A stretch of DNA of 64,000 nt, from contig NZ_CP094975.1 of the NCBI RefSeq assembly GCF_023509015.1, positions 5,945,501 through 6,009,500 on the forward strand. The letters are read 5' to 3'. The position numbers and the translations under genes were made by a program. Of the stretch, positions 1-9,435 are shown piece after piece. The first letter of the stretch is position 1, and each line of letters starts with the position of its first letter. The DNA is from Pseudomonas abieticivorans (lineage in GTDB: Bacteria > Pseudomonadota > Gammaproteobacteria > Pseudomonadales > Pseudomonadaceae). Under the pieces are notes generated by a model, which was given only the letters and a program-made list of their open reading frames with translations, made no database searches and was not told the origin of the DNA.

Positions 1-1347
1 CAGCGCCACGGTCTTGGAACCGGGTGCCAGGGACGACTTGACCCACGGCTTGCGGGTCAGCCCCAGTGCGTTGGCATTGCGCGCCAACAGGCCTGCGGCA
101 ATCACGTTGCGCGGGTTGCTGGTGTTGGTGCAACTGGTGATGGCAGCGATGATCACGGCGCCGTCGGGCATTTGCCCCGGCACGTCGTCCCAGGCGCCGG
201 CGATGCCCTTGGCGGCCAGGTCGGCGGTGGCCAGGCGGGCGTGCGGGTTGCTGGGGCCGGCCATGTTGCGCACCACGGTGCTTAGGTCAAAGCTCAGGCC
301 GCGTTCGTACCGGGCGGTGTCCAGGCTGTCGGCCCACAGGCCCGTCAGCTTGGCGTAGTCCTCGACCAGCTTGACCTGCTGGTCTTCACGGCCGGTGAGC
401 TTGAGGTAATCGATGGTTTGCTGGTCGATGTAGAACATCGCCGCCGTGGCACCGTACTCCGGGGCCATGTTGGAGATGGTCGCGCGGTCGCCCAGGGTCA
501 AGGCGCTCGCGCCCTGGCCAAAGAACTCGAGCCAGGCGCCGACCACTTTCTGTTGGCGCAGGAACTGGGTCAGGGCCAGCACCATGTCGGTAGCGGTGAT
601 GCCCGGTTGCAGCTTGCCGGTCAGCTCCACGCCCACGCTCTCAGGCAGGCGCATCCAGGAGGCGCGGCCCAGCATCACGCTTTCGGCCTCCAGGCCGCCG
701 ACGCCAATGGCGATCACGCCCAATGCGTCGACATGCGGGGTGTGGCTGTCGGTGCCCACGCAGGTGTCGGGGAAGGCCACGCCTTCGCGCACCTGGATCA
801 CCGGCGACATTTTCTCCAGGTTGATCTGGTGCATGATGCCGTTGCCGGGCGGGATTACGTCGACGTTCTTGAAGGCTTTTTTGGTCCAGTTGATGAAGTG
901 GAAACGGTCTTCGTTGCGCCGGTCCTCGACGGCGCGGTTCTTCTCGAATGCGTCGGGGTCGAAGCCGCCGCTTTCCACGGCCAGGGAGTGGTCGACGATC
1001 AATTGCGTCGGCACCACCGGGTTGACCTGGGCCGGGTCGCCACCTTGCAGGGCGATGGCATCGCGCAGGCCCGCCAGGTCTACCAGGGCGGTTTGCCCGA
1101 GGATGTCGTGGCACACCACGCGGGCCGGGAACCAGGGGAAGTCGAGGTCGCGCTTGCGCTCGATCAGTTGGCTAAGCGATGCGTTGAGGGTGGCCGGGTC
1201 GCAGCGGCGCACCAGGTTTTCCGCCAGCACGCGGGAGGTGTAGGGCAGGGTGGCATAGGCGCCCGGCTGGATGGCCTCGACAGCCGCGCAGGCGTCGTAG
1301 TAGTCCAGTGGGGTGCCGGGGAAATTCTTGCGGTAATCAGTATTCAT
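1..1347 (-). CDS. acnD: AcnD-type 2-methylcitrate dehydratase / aconitase, C-terminus beyond window
   Basis: Fe-S dehydratase of the aconitase superfamily. In the methylcitrate cycle AcnD dehydrates 2-methylcitrate in the cytoplasm and works with PrpF. The visible 449 residues start MNTDYRKNFPGT and contain aconitase landmarks: a VCHDILGQTALVDLAGLRDA stretch near residue 72, DTCVGTDSHTPHVDALG near 190, and ITSCTNTSNP near 403-412. The cysteine at about 406 is the first of three cluster ligands; the other two lie past the left edge. The ATG at 1347 is the first in the frame. The gene is last in the visible prpR-prpB-prpC-acnD order, 80 bases after prpC, so prpF is expected just outside. An ordinary AcnA is less likely because of this neighbourhood. 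Confidence 0.93.
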   Translation of the reverse strand, partial: MNTDYRKNFPGTPLDYYDACAAVEAIQPGAYATLPYTSRVLAENLVRRCDPATLNASLSQLIERKRDLDFPWFPARVVCHDILGQTALVDLAGLRDAIALQGGDPAQVNPVVPTQLIVDHSLAVESGGFDPDAFEKNRAVEDRRNEDRFHFINWTKKAFKNVDVIPPGNGIMHQINLEKMSPVIQVREGVAFPDTCVGTDSHTPHVDALGVIAIGVGGLEAESVMLGRASWMRLPESVGVELTGKLQPGITATDMVLALTQFLRQQKVVGAWLEFFGQGASALTLGDRATISNMAPEYGATAAMFYIDQQTIDYLKLTGREDQQVKLVEDYAKLTGLWADSLDTARYERGLSFDLSTVVRNMAGPSNPHARLATADLAAKGIAGAWDDVPGQMPDGAVIIAAITSCTNTSNPRNVIAAGLLARNANALGLTRKPWVKSSLAPGSKTVAL

Positions 1348-1390
1348 GGCACAGGGACTCGATCACGGTTTAGTCACTTTAGCGGGGCGT

Positions 1391-1415
1391 CGTGGGAGCA
1401 AGGGCCTTGCCCCCA
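1391..1415. repeat. REP-like palindrome
   Basis: GTGGGAGCAAGGGCCTTGCCCCCAC-type palindrome in the 80-base gap between prpC and acnD. It begins with GTGGGAGC, as do the elements near 2600, 10898 and 34523. It matches the general look of Pseudomonas intergenic REP sequences and could fold in the mRNA between the two cistrons. Confidence 0.5.
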
Positions 1416-1427
1416 CGCACCTGCGGT

Positions 1428-2555
1428 TCAGCGATGCTCTAGGGGCACGTAGCTGCGCTGCTCGACGCCGGTGTACTCGGCGCTCGGGCGGATGATGCGA
1501 TTGTTGCCACGCTGCTCGAACACGTGCGCGGCCCAGCCGGTCAGCCGCGAGCAGACGAAGATCGGCGTGAACAGCTCGGTGGGGATGCCCATGAAGTGGT
1601 ACGCCGAGGCGTGGTAGAAGTCGGCATTGGGGAAGAGTTTCTTCTGCTCCCACATGGTCTTGTCGATGGCCACCGACACCGGGTAGATGACCTTGTCACC
1701 AACCTCGTCGGCGAGCTTTTTCGACCAGACCTTGATCACCTCGTTGCGCGGGTCGTTGTCTTTGTAGATCGCGTGGCCAAAGCCCATGATCTTGTCCTTG
1801 CGTTCCAGCATCGCCAGGGTGCCGCGGGTGGCTTCCTCGGGCGACTTGAACTTCTCGATCATGGCCATCGCCGCTTCATTGGCGCCGCCGTGCAGCGGGC
1901 CGCGCAGGGTGCCGATGGCGCCGGTGATGCACGAATGCAGGTCCGACAGGGTCGAGGCGCAAACACGGGCGGTGAACGTCGAGGCGTTGAACTCGTGCTC
2001 GGCATAGAGGATCAGCGACACGTCCATGACCTTGCGGTGCAACTCGCTGGGCGCCTTGCCATGCAGCAGGTGCAGGAAGTGCCCGGCAATGGAGTCTTCC
2101 TCGGTGACGCAGTTGATGCGCACGCCGTGGTGGCTGAAGCGGTACCAGTAGCACATGATCGCCGGGAACACTGCCAACAGTCGGTCGGTGGCCTGGTGCT
2201 GCTGGTCGAAATTAAGCTCCGGCTCCAGGTTGCCGAGAAACGAGCAACCGGTGCGCATCACGTCCATCGGGTGGGCTTTGGCAGGGATGCGCTCCAGCAC
2301 TTCCTTCAGCGCCTGTGGCAGGTCGCGCAGGGTGCGCAGCTTGTGCTGGTAGCCATCCAGGTCGGCGGCACTGGGCAGCTCGCCGTATAGCAGCAGGTAG
2401 GCGACTTCTTCAAAGCGCGCCTGTTGCGCCAGTTCGCGTACATCGTAGCCACGGTAGGTCAGCCCGGCACCGGCCTGGCCCACGGTCGACAGGGCAGTTT
2501 GCCCAGCCACCTGGCCACGCAGCCCGGCACCACTCAACACTTTTGCTTCGGCCAT
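1428..2555 (-). CDS. prpC: 2-methylcitrate synthase
   Basis: Condenses propionyl-CoA with oxaloacetate to 2-methylcitrate, the entry step of the methylcitrate cycle. The 375-residue protein has the full citrate synthase triad: His about 222 in LHGGANEA, His about 261 in GFGHAIYKDNDPRN and Asp about 312 in NADFYHASAYHFMG. The last stretch and the length fit the PrpC/short citrate synthase branch. I chose the ATG at 2555 (MAEAKVLSGAGL) because GGAGAG sits about six bases upstream; an in-frame ATG at 2567 has no such site. It lies between prpB and acnD, which supports prpC over gltA. Confidence 0.95.
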   Translation of the reverse strand: MAEAKVLSGAGLRGQVAGQTALSTVGQAGAGLTYRGYDVRELAQQARFEEVAYLLLYGELPSAADLDGYQHKLRTLRDLPQALKEVLERIPAKAHPMDVMRTGCSFLGNLEPELNFDQQHQATDRLLAVFPAIMCYWYRFSHHGVRINCVTEEDSIAGHFLHLLHGKAPSELHRKVMDVSLILYAEHEFNASTFTARVCASTLSDLHSCITGAIGTLRGPLHGGANEAAMAMIEKFKSPEEATRGTLAMLERKDKIMGFGHAIYKDNDPRNEVIKVWSKKLADEVGDKVIYPVSVAIDKTMWEQKKLFPNADFYHASAYHFMGIPTELFTPIFVCSRLTGWAAHVFEQRGNNRIIRPSAEYTGVEQRSYVPLEHR

Positions 2556-2599
2556 GGTTCTCTCCATTCTTGAATTTATTCTGGGAAATTCGACTCATC

Positions 2600-2671
2600 A
2601 TCTGTGGGAGCAAGGCTCGCCTGCGACGGGGCACTCGCGCACGCCATCGCCGGCAAGCCGTGCTCCCACAG
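2600..2671. repeat. Paired REP (BIME-like) element
   Basis: The 117-base gap between prpC and prpB starts near 2601 with TGTGGGAGCAAGGCTCGCC and ends near 2671 with GGCAAGCCGTGCTCCCACA, so the outer arms are inverted and the whole segment can form a long hairpin. This is the usual structure of two head-to-head Pseudomonas REP units. It may tune relative prpB and prpC expression; that is inference. Confidence 0.6.
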
Positions 2672-2672
2672 G

Positions 2673-3563
2673 TCAGGCTTTCTTCTGCGCAAACAATGCA
2701 TCGAGCTTGCGCTCGAAGACGTGGTAATCAATGGCGTCGTAAAGCTCCATGCGAGTTTGCATGGTGTCGATGACATTTTTCTGCGTGCCGTCGCGGCGCA
2801 GCGCGGTGTAGACGTTCTCGGCGGCCTTGTTCATGGCGCGGAAGGCCGACAGCGGGTAGAGCGCCAGCGAGACGTCGGCGCTGGCCAACTCCTCCACGGT
2901 AAACAGCGGCGTTGCGCCGAACTCGGTGATGTTGGCCAGGATCGGCGCCTTTACTCGGTTGGCGAACAGCTTGTACATCTCAAGCTGGGTAATGGCTTCG
3001 GGGAAAATCATGTCGGCGCCGGCCTCGATGCAGGCGGCGGCGCGGTCTAGCGCAGACTCCAGGCCTTCTACCGCCAGGGCATCGGTGCGGGCCATGATCA
3101 CGAAGCTGTCGTCGGTGCGGGCATCGACGGCGGCCTTGATGCGGTCGACCATTTCCTGTTGGCTGACGATCTCTTTGTTGGGGCGGTGGCCACAGCGCTT
3201 GGCCCCCACCTGGTCTTCGATATGAATGGCCGCGGCGCCGAACTTGATCATCGAACGCACGGTGCGCGCCACGTTGAAGGCCGAGCTGCCGAAGCCGGTG
3301 TCCACATCCACCAGCAGCGGCAGGTCGCACACATCGGTGATGCGCCGCACGTCGGTGAGCACGTCGTCGAGCCCGGTAATGCCCAGGTCCGGCAAGCCCA
3401 GGGAGCCCGCCGCGACGCCGCCACCGGACAGGTAGATGGCCTTGAAGCCGGCCCGTTTGGCCAATAACGCATGGTTGGCATTGATCGCGCCCACCACCTG
3501 CAAGGGGTGTTCGCTGGCGACGGCATCGCGAAAGCGTTGGCCGGGGGTGCTTTTATTATTCAT
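2673..3563 (-). CDS. prpB: 2-methylisocitrate lyase
   Basis: Cleaves 2-methylisocitrate to pyruvate and succinate, the last step of the methylcitrate cycle. The protein has 296 residues, the usual PrpB length. It shows the isocitrate lyase superfamily motif KRCGH at 122-126 with catalytic Cys124, a metal-binding VDVDTGFG at 85-92, and IEDQ at 115-118. The start ATG at 3563 overlaps the stop of the upstream GntR gene as ATGA, so the regulator and enzyme are probably translationally coupled. Isocitrate lyase proper would be far longer. Confidence 0.96.
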   Translation of the reverse strand: MNNKSTPGQRFRDAVASEHPLQVVGAINANHALLAKRAGFKAIYLSGGGVAAGSLGLPDLGITGLDDVLTDVRRITDVCDLPLLVDVDTGFGSSAFNVARTVRSMIKFGAAAIHIEDQVGAKRCGHRPNKEIVSQQEMVDRIKAAVDARTDDSFVIMARTDALAVEGLESALDRAAACIEAGADMIFPEAITQLEMYKLFANRVKAPILANITEFGATPLFTVEELASADVSLALYPLSAFRAMNKAAENVYTALRRDGTQKNVIDTMQTRMELYDAIDYHVFERKLDALFAQKKA

Positions 3564-4276
3564 GACTCGCCTCTTGGACTAACGGTTTGAGCGGCGTCCT
3601 GGTAATGACGCTCGATATTTCGCTTGGAGGCGCCGATGTGTCGGCGCATCAGCAGTTCAGCCAGTTCGCCATCGCGGTCGGCGATGGCGTCGAGAATGCG
3701 GTGGTGTTCGGCAAACGCCTGGTGGGGGCGGTTGGGCGTGGCAGAGAACTGGATGCGGTACATGCGCACCAATTGGTACAGCTCGCCACAAAGCATCTGG
3801 GTGAGGGTGCGGTTGCCGGCGCCCTGGATGATGCGGTAATGAAAGTCGAAATCGCCTTCCTGCTGGTAGTAACCGATACCCGCCTGGAAGGCCGCGTCGC
3901 GTTCGTGGGTTTCCAGCACGCGGCGCAGCTCGTCGATTTCTTCCAGGGTCATGCGCTCGGCGGCCAGGCGGCAGGCCATGCCCTCCAGTGACTCACGGAT
4001 TTCGTAAAGTTCGATCAGTTCGGCACGGTTGAGCGACACCACCCGCGCGCCGACATGAGGGATGCGTACCAGCAGGCGCTGGCCCTCCAGGCGGTGGATG
4101 GCCTCGCGCAACGGCCCGCGGCTGATGCCATAGGTGCGCGCCAACTCCGGTTCCGAGATTTTGCTGCCCGGGGCGATTTCGCCCTTGACGATGGCCGACT
4201 GGATACGGCGAAAGACGTTTTCCGAGAGGGTTTCAGAATCGTCAGCGGGCAGGGCGGCGGCAGAGGAAGTGAGCAT
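3560..4276 (-). CDS. GntR-family (FCD) regulator of the methylcitrate operon
   Basis: DNA-binding repressor or activator of 238 residues. A winged helix (about 17-85, with [20 protein letters not shown]) is followed by an all-helical FCD ligand domain (about 95-220, with REMH-type acidic and histidine residues including DFDFHYRI). It is the first gene of the prp operon and overlaps prpB by ATGA. In many pseudomonads a GntR protein takes the place of the sigma54-type PrpR, so I infer control of this operon with 2-methylcitrate or a related acid as a possible ligand. Two TTGTCGACA boxes lie just upstream, one touching the start codon, which suggests self-control. Confidence 0.88.
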   Translation of the reverse strand: MLTSSAAALPADDSETLSENVFRRIQSAIVKGEIAPGSKISEPELARTYGISRGPLREAIHRLEGQRLLVRIPHVGARVVSLNRAELIELYEIRESLEGMACRLAAERMTLEEIDELRRVLETHERDAAFQAGIGYYQQEGDFDFHYRIIQGAGNRTLTQMLCGELYQLVRMYRIQFSATPNRPHQAFAEHHRILDAIADRDGELAELLMRRHIGASKRNIERHYQDAAQTVSPRGES

Positions 4277-4361
4277 ATTGTCGACACATCAGAGATTCGA
4301 TAGGTCAAAAATAGCTTTTGAGTGCATCCAAGTCAAAGAATAAAACATGATTGTCGACAAT
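4277..4361. promoter_or_regulatory. Candidate GntR operators upstream of the prp operon
   Basis: The sequence ATTGTCGACA occurs at 4277-4286, directly next to the start codon of the GntR gene, and again at 4350-4361 as the perfect palindrome ATTGTCGACAAT. The two are 73 bases apart. GntR/FCD proteins bind short palindromes of this kind, so these are likely autoregulatory sites of the prp promoter. No binding evidence is available. Confidence 0.55.
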
Positions 4362-4413
4362 GGTCTTATCCCCGGTCATGTCTTAACAACCAAGGGGGTG
4401 GCCTGGACACAGT

Positions 4414-4433
4414 AGGAGTACATCTGTACTCCT
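4414..4433. repeat. Perfect inverted repeat between two operons
   Basis: AGGAGTACA and TGTACTCCT are separated by two bases, a 9-bp hairpin just beyond the stop of the TetR gene (4449). There is no T-run on either strand, so it could be a weak terminator or a protein-binding site. Confidence 0.4.
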
Positions 4434-4448
4434 GTAGGGGTTTCGCCC

Positions 4449-5162
4449 TTATACCGGTCTTCCCGATTCGCGCTCGTGCACCAGTGCCTGCAAGGTCAAG
4501 CGGTTTTGCGAGAGCAATATCCGCCGCACCGTCTCCATGCGTTCCAGGTCGATGCTCTCCCAGCCCAGCGCACTGAGCACCGGCCGGCGTAGCACGCGGA
4601 ACACCATGCCCTGGCTGTTGAACGCCAGGGCGCGGATGATGGTGACCTCGTCGGTGGCGCTGCGCCCGATCAGCCGGCCGACGATGCTGCGGGTCACGTG
4701 CCCCAGGCGCTTGTTGAAGCCTTGGTCCATCAGGTCAAACGCCGATTGAGGTCCCAGGCCCGCCTGTTCACGAGCCATGAAGCGGCGCCAGTGATCGGAC
4801 TGCGGCGTGTCGTGGATAAACGACATGAACCCGCCAAGAATGCCCAGGTACGCCTCGATCAGCGCCTCGTCACTCGCCTGGGGTGTCGCGACCAGCGCCT
4901 CGGCCGCGTTCACGGTCGTGGCCAGTTGGTCCCAGATGCGCGTGAGGATGTGCTCCACGCACGCCACGTACACGCCTTCCTTGTTATCGAAGTAATACTG
5001 CAGCGCAGGCGCATTGACCCCGGCGGCAGTAGCGATGTCGCGGGTCGAAGCGCCTTCGAAGCCGCGTTCGGCAAACAGCCCCAGCGCCGCCTCGATGATG
5101 CGCACGCGGGTGTCTTCGCCGCGCTGGTAGCCGCCTTCGGTTGCGGGTCGATGTCGTGCCAT
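4449..5162 (-). CDS. TetR-family transcriptional regulator
   Basis: Repressor of 237 residues. The N-terminal helix-turn-helix spans about 18-62 (RVRIIEAALGLFAERGFEGA, then STRDIATAAGVNAPALQYYF), followed by a helical ligand domain resembling the CerR/YbiH (DUF1956) type. The ATG at 5162 was chosen over the upstream TTG. It is divergent from the efflux operon starting at 5262, with a palindrome in the 99-base gap, so it most likely represses the pump and itself until a toxic ligand binds. The ligand cannot be read from sequence. Confidence 0.9.
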   Translation of the reverse strand: MARHRPATEGGYQRGEDTRVRIIEAALGLFAERGFEGASTRDIATAAGVNAPALQYYFDNKEGVYVACVEHILTRIWDQLATTVNAAEALVATPQASDEALIEAYLGILGGFMSFIHDTPQSDHWRRFMAREQAGLGPQSAFDLMDQGFNKRLGHVTRSIVGRLIGRSATDEVTIIRALAFNSQGMVFRVLRRPVLSALGWESIDLERMETVRRILLSQNRLTLQALVHERESGRPV

Positions 5163-5191
5163 GTCCAAGTGCCTTGCGGGAGTGAAGGGTT

Positions 5192-5215
5192 AAATTATAT
5201 CACTTGACATAATTT
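5192..5215. promoter_or_regulatory. Candidate TetR operator
   Basis: AAATTAT at 5192-5198 and ATAATTT at 5209-5215 form perfect 7-bp arms, and four of the six central pairs outside the axis also match. The 24-base palindrome lies between the divergent tetR and emrA-like genes and contains TTGACA, so it could overlap a -35 box. Position and symmetry fit a TetR dimer site. Confidence 0.6.
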
Positions 5216-5261
5216 CGCCAGAAACGCACTTTATTCCAACTGGAATATTTTGGAGTACGGC

Positions 5262-6368
5262 ATGTCCGTCGATCGTCCCCTGGGTCAACACGACCGTCTG
5301 CAACCTGTGGCTGATACCGCGCCCGCCGAGCGCAATGCCAAACCCCGTCGTGTGCTGCTGGGCTTGGGCGCGCTGGCCCTGGTGGCCGGGCTGGGCTGGG
5401 GCGCGCACTGGTGGTTCAGTGGGCGATTCTTCGAAAGCACCGATGACGCCTACCTGCAGGCCGACAGCATGACCGTGGCGCCCAAGGTCGGCGGTTACGT
5501 GGCGCAGGTACTGGTGGGGGATAACGACACGGTCGCGGTCGGCCAGCCCTTGGTACGCCTGGATGCGCGCAAATACCAGGCTGCCCTGGACGAGGCCCAG
5601 GCCACCGTGGCCTCGCGCCAGGCCGACGTGGCCCGCGCCGAGGCCGACCTTAAACAGCAGGACGCCAGCATTGCCCAGGCGAAGGCGGAACTGGCCGGTG
5701 CCAGTGCCGATGCCCGGCATGCCCAGGGGCAGGTACAGCGTTATGCCCCACTGGCCCGCTCCGGTGCGGAGACCGAAGAGCGCCTGGCTGACCTTGACAA
5801 CAAGGCAGCGCAAGCCAACACCGGCCTTGCGGCCCACCAGGCGGCGGTGCTGTCGGCGCAAACCCGGGTGGGCACCCTCAAGGCACAGTTGCAGCAGACC
5901 CGCGCGCAACTGGCAGTGGCCCAGGCCAGCGCGCAGCAGGCGCAACTGGACCTGGCGGACACCACGGTGGTCAGCACCCTGGCCGGGCGGGTGGCCGACC
6001 GCAGCGTACGCGTGGGCCAGTTCACCCAGCCGGGCACCCGGCTGTTGACCGTGGTGCCGGTGCAGGCGCTGTACCTGACCGCCAACTTCAAGGAAACCCA
6101 GATCGGCCAGATGCGCCCTGGGCAAAAAGTGACCGTGCACGTGGACGCCTTGCCGGGCCAGGAATTGGCCGGGCATATCGACAGCCTGTCGCCGGGCACT
6201 GGCTCGCAGTTCGCGCTGCTGCCATCGCAAAATGCCACGGGCAACTTCACCAAGATCGTCCAGAGGGTGCCGGTGCGCATCCAACTGGATGTGCCCGACG
6301 ATGTGCGGGCGGTGCTGGTACCAGGCCTGTCGGCCACCGTGGACGTGGACCTGCGCCACCATGGTTGA
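5262..6368 (+). CDS. HlyD/EmrA-type membrane fusion protein
   Basis: Periplasmic adaptor that links an inner-membrane MFS pump to an outer-membrane channel. The 368-residue protein has one N-terminal membrane anchor (about 31-48, VLLGLGALALVAGLGW), a biotinyl-lipoyl half motif (DDAYLQADSMTVAPKVGGYV), a long alpha-helical coiled coil (about 100-210, rich in Ala, Gln and Glu) and a C-terminal beta-barrel (TANFKETQIGQMRPGQ). ATG 5262 has TGGAGT five bases before it. It overlaps the next gene by 8 bases, so the three pump genes form one operon. Confidence 0.93.
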   Translation: MSVDRPLGQHDRLQPVADTAPAERNAKPRRVLLGLGALALVAGLGWGAHWWFSGRFFESTDDAYLQADSMTVAPKVGGYVAQVLVGDNDTVAVGQPLVRLDARKYQAALDEAQATVASRQADVARAEADLKQQDASIAQAKAELAGASADARHAQGQVQRYAPLARSGAETEERLADLDNKAAQANTGLAAHQAAVLSAQTRVGTLKAQLQQTRAQLAVAQASAQQAQLDLADTTVVSTLAGRVADRSVRVGQFTQPGTRLLTVVPVQALYLTANFKETQIGQMRPGQKVTVHVDALPGQELAGHIDSLSPGTGSQFALLPSQNATGNFTKIVQRVPVRIQLDVPDDVRAVLVPGLSATVDVDLRHHG

Positions 6369-7941
6369 GGCCCTCGCGACGCCTGCGCCGGCCGCCGCGC
6401 CGCGTGCCGCCAACGCTACGCTCACCGACTGGGTCGCCGTGGCGGCCGGATCCCTGGGTGCATTGCTGGCGACCCTGGACATTTCCATCACCAACTCGGC
6501 CCTGCCACAAATCCAAGGCCAGATCGGCGCCTCCGGCACCGAGGGCACCTGGATCTCCACCGGTTATTTGATGTCGGAGATCGTCATGATCCCCCTGGCG
6601 GCCTGGCTGACCCGGGTGTTTGGCCTGCGCCGGTTTTTGATGGGCACCGCGATCATGTTCACGGTGTTTTCCATGTACTGCGGCCTGTCCACCAGCCTGA
6701 TGGCGATGGTGGTGGGGCGCATCGGCCAGGGCTTTGCCGGCGGGGCGATGATCCCCACCGCGCAAACCATCATCCGCACGCGCTTGCCGGCGCACCAGAT
6801 GTCGGTGGGCATGGCGGTGTTCGGCCTGACGGTGCTGCTGGGGCCGTTGATGGGCCCAGTGGTGGGCGGCTGGCTGACCGAGAACGCCAGTTGGCGCTGG
6901 TGTTTCTTTGTTAACGTGCCGGTCAGCGTGGCCTTGGTGGCCTTGCTGTGGAGCGGCCTCAAGCCGGAGAAGTCCGACCTGGAGCAGTTTATCAAGGCCG
7001 ACTGGACCGGCATTCTCGGCCTGGCCCTGGGCTTGAGCACGCTGACCGTGGTGCTGGAAGAAGGCCAGCGCGAACGCTGGTTCGACTCGACCTTGATCAT
7101 CGGCCTGAGCCTGTTGTCGGCCTTGGGCTTTTTCCTGGTGGCGCTGGGGCAGTTCACCGCGCGCAAACCCATCGTGCGCCTGGGCCTGCTGCGCAACCCG
7201 CGCTACGCCTCGGTGATCTTCATCGTCTCGACCGTTGGCGCGGCCATCTATGGCATCAGTTACCTGCTGCCGCAGTTCCTGGGCAACATCGCCGGCTACA
7301 ACGCCCAGCAGGCTGGCTCCATCATGCTGCTGTCGGGGTTGCCGGCGTTCCTGTTGATGCCGGTGCTGCCCAAACTGCTGCAGAGTGCCGACAGCCGCTG
7401 GCTGGTCAGCCTGGGGCTGGTGATGTTCGCCGCCAGTTGCTTTATGGACGTGAACTTGACCAGCGACAGCGTGGGCCATGACTTCTATGCCTCGCAACTG
7501 GTGCGCGGCTTTGCCCAGATCCTGGCGATGATGCCCCTGAACTCGGCGTCCATGGCGGCGGTCGCCACCCATGAAGCAGGGGACGCGGCCGGGCTCTACA
7601 ACATGGCGCGCAACCTGGGGGGCTCGATCGGCCTGGCGCTGATGGGAGTGCTGATTGACCGTCGGCAAAGCTATCACGACGCGATGATCCGTGAGTCGCT
7701 GACCGCCAACAGCACCCTGGGCCAGGACCACATGGCCGCCCAGACCCAAGGCTTCCTGGCCCAGACCGGCGACCAGGCTCTGGCCCAACTCAAGGCCATT
7801 GCCCAACTGAGCGCCAGCGTCGCGCGCCAGGCGTCGGTGATGACTTTCAACGAATGCTTTTACCTGCTGGGGATCGCCTTGGTGGTGTGCATTCCGTTGG
7901 CCCTATTACTCCAGAAACCTGCCGCGAGCCCTGTACGATGA
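6361..7941 (+). CDS. EmrB/QacA-type (DHA2) MFS drug efflux permease
   Basis: Proton-driven exporter of 526 residues with about 14 predicted membrane segments. The first carries the DHA2 signature LDISITNSALPQIQG, and motif C-like glycine/proline patterns appear in VFGLTVLLGPLMGPVVGGWL near residue 155. The start MVEALATP overlaps the end of the adaptor gene, and the stop overlaps the next start as ATGA. Together with the adaptor and NodT protein it should form a pump spanning both membranes. The substrate is unknown; aromatic or hydrophobic toxins are usual for this family. Confidence 0.94.
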   Translation: MVEALATPAPAAAPRAANATLTDWVAVAAGSLGALLATLDISITNSALPQIQGQIGASGTEGTWISTGYLMSEIVMIPLAAWLTRVFGLRRFLMGTAIMFTVFSMYCGLSTSLMAMVVGRIGQGFAGGAMIPTAQTIIRTRLPAHQMSVGMAVFGLTVLLGPLMGPVVGGWLTENASWRWCFFVNVPVSVALVALLWSGLKPEKSDLEQFIKADWTGILGLALGLSTLTVVLEEGQRERWFDSTLIIGLSLLSALGFFLVALGQFTARKPIVRLGLLRNPRYASVIFIVSTVGAAIYGISYLLPQFLGNIAGYNAQQAGSIMLLSGLPAFLLMPVLPKLLQSADSRWLVSLGLVMFAASCFMDVNLTSDSVGHDFYASQLVRGFAQILAMMPLNSASMAAVATHEAGDAAGLYNMARNLGGSIGLALMGVLIDRRQSYHDAMIRESLTANSTLGQDHMAAQTQGFLAQTGDQALAQLKAIAQLSASVARQASVMTFNECFYLLGIALVVCIPLALLLQKPAASPVR

Positions 7942-9371
7942 CCCCAAGACCCTTAGTGCTCGCTGTGACCCTGGCGTTGCTCGCCGGCTGTACCGTGGGC
8001 CCGGATTACCACGGCGCCCCCGTGGTGGCCGAGAAAACCCTGGCCGCCGGGCGTTTGCCCCACGCCGACCCTGCGGCAGCCAGCGTGCCCGCCGCCGCCG
8101 ATTGGTGGCGGGGCCTGGGTGATAGCCAGCTGGACACATTGGTGGAGGCCGCGCTCAAGGACAGCCCGGACATCCAGACCGCCCAGGCACGTTTGCGCCA
8201 GGCGCGCGCGGGCTTGAGCAGCGAGCAGGCGGCGGGGCGGCCCAAGGTCAGCACTAACCTGACCGCCGTGCGCCTGCGCTCGCCGGACCTGTCGCAGTTG
8301 ACCGGGGGTGACAGTGGCGGCGGCCGTGGCCCGTTGCAGCTGTACCTGGCCGATTTCGATGCCAGTTGGGAGCTCGACCTGTTCGGTGGCACGCGCCGGG
8401 CCATTGAAGCGGCGAGCGCCAGCGCCCAGGCCTCCAGCGCACAACTGGCCGACACCCAGGTGCAACTGGCGGCCGACGTGGTGCAGGCCTACGTGAGCCT
8501 GCGTGACCAACAGGCGCGGCTGGCCCTGGTCAATGCCTCGGCCGACCTGGAGGCCCAGGTGGTGGACTTGACCCGCCAGCGTCGCGGCCGCGGCGTGGCC
8601 TCACAGCTGCAACTGGAGCAGGTGACCACCCAGTGGCAAACCACCCAAGCCCAGCGTTTGCCGCTGCAGGCCGACATTATCGAGTCGCTGGACCAGTTGG
8701 CGGTGCTGTGCAACCTTGAGCCAGGCGCGCTGGACAGCCGCCTGGCGCAACCTGCCGACCTGCCCAAGGTGCCCGCCAGCGTGCCGGTGGCAGACCCCGC
8801 CGCACTGCTAAAAGCGCGCCCGGACATCCGCGCGGCCGAACGCCAACTGGCATCGAGCAACGCGCAGATCGGCGAAAAGAAAGCCGACTGGTTCCCCAAA
8901 TTGTCGCTGATGGGCGACCTGGGCTTCAGCGCTGGTGACCCCTCGCACCTGGCGCGCAAGGACAACGGCACCTGGCTGCTGATCCCGCGCTTGAGCTGGA
9001 ACGCCCTGGACTTTGGTCGCGTGGCCGCCAGCATCGACAGCGCCGAAGGTGGGCGCGACGAAGCCCAGGCGCATTACCGCAGCGTGGTGTTGGGCGCCTT
9101 GCGCGATGCCGACAGCGCGCTTGCACGCTACGGCCACCAGCGCGAGAACGTGGTGCTGTTGCGCGACATCGAAGCCTCGTCGGGGCGCGCCGCCAGCCTG
9201 ACCCGCGAGCGCTATGACGCCGGCACCGCCAGCACCCTGGACTGGCTGGACGCCGAACGCACGCGCTTCGATGCCGAACAAAATCGCATCAGCGGCGACG
9301 CGCAATTGCTCAAGGACTTTGCCTCGCTGCACAAGGCCCTGGGCCTGGGCTGGCGACCGGTCAATGGCTAG
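7938..9371 (+). CDS. NodT-family outer-membrane efflux lipoprotein
   Basis: TolC-like outer-membrane channel of 477 residues. A lipoprotein signal ends in LLAGC with lipidated Cys18, followed by TVGPDY, the hallmark of the NodT/OprM family. Two repeated OEP halves are seen (about 60-250 and 270-460), the second with RPDIRAAERQLASSNAQIGEKKADWFP split around residue 295. It is the third gene of the efflux operon (ATGA overlap with the permease) and completes the tripartite pump. Confidence 0.94.
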   Translation: MTPRPLVLAVTLALLAGCTVGPDYHGAPVVAEKTLAAGRLPHADPAAASVPAAADWWRGLGDSQLDTLVEAALKDSPDIQTAQARLRQARAGLSSEQAAGRPKVSTNLTAVRLRSPDLSQLTGGDSGGGRGPLQLYLADFDASWELDLFGGTRRAIEAASASAQASSAQLADTQVQLAADVVQAYVSLRDQQARLALVNASADLEAQVVDLTRQRRGRGVASQLQLEQVTTQWQTTQAQRLPLQADIIESLDQLAVLCNLEPGALDSRLAQPADLPKVPASVPVADPAALLKARPDIRAAERQLASSNAQIGEKKADWFPKLSLMGDLGFSAGDPSHLARKDNGTWLLIPRLSWNALDFGRVAASIDSAEGGRDEAQAHYRSVVLGALRDADSALARYGHQRENVVLLRDIEASSGRAASLTRERYDAGTASTLDWLDAERTRFDAEQNRISGDAQLLKDFASLHKALGLGWRPVNG

Positions 9372-9435
9372 GCTGTAGAGCCTGTGCGCCGAATGTGCTC
9401 TGATACAGCCATCTTCCTGCACAGGCCCCGCGCCC

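Noticed and set aside
418..1452. Long plus-strand frames opposite acnD, prpC and the efflux genes
   Set aside because: They are antisense shadows produced by high GC content; the minus or plus partner has clear family motifs.
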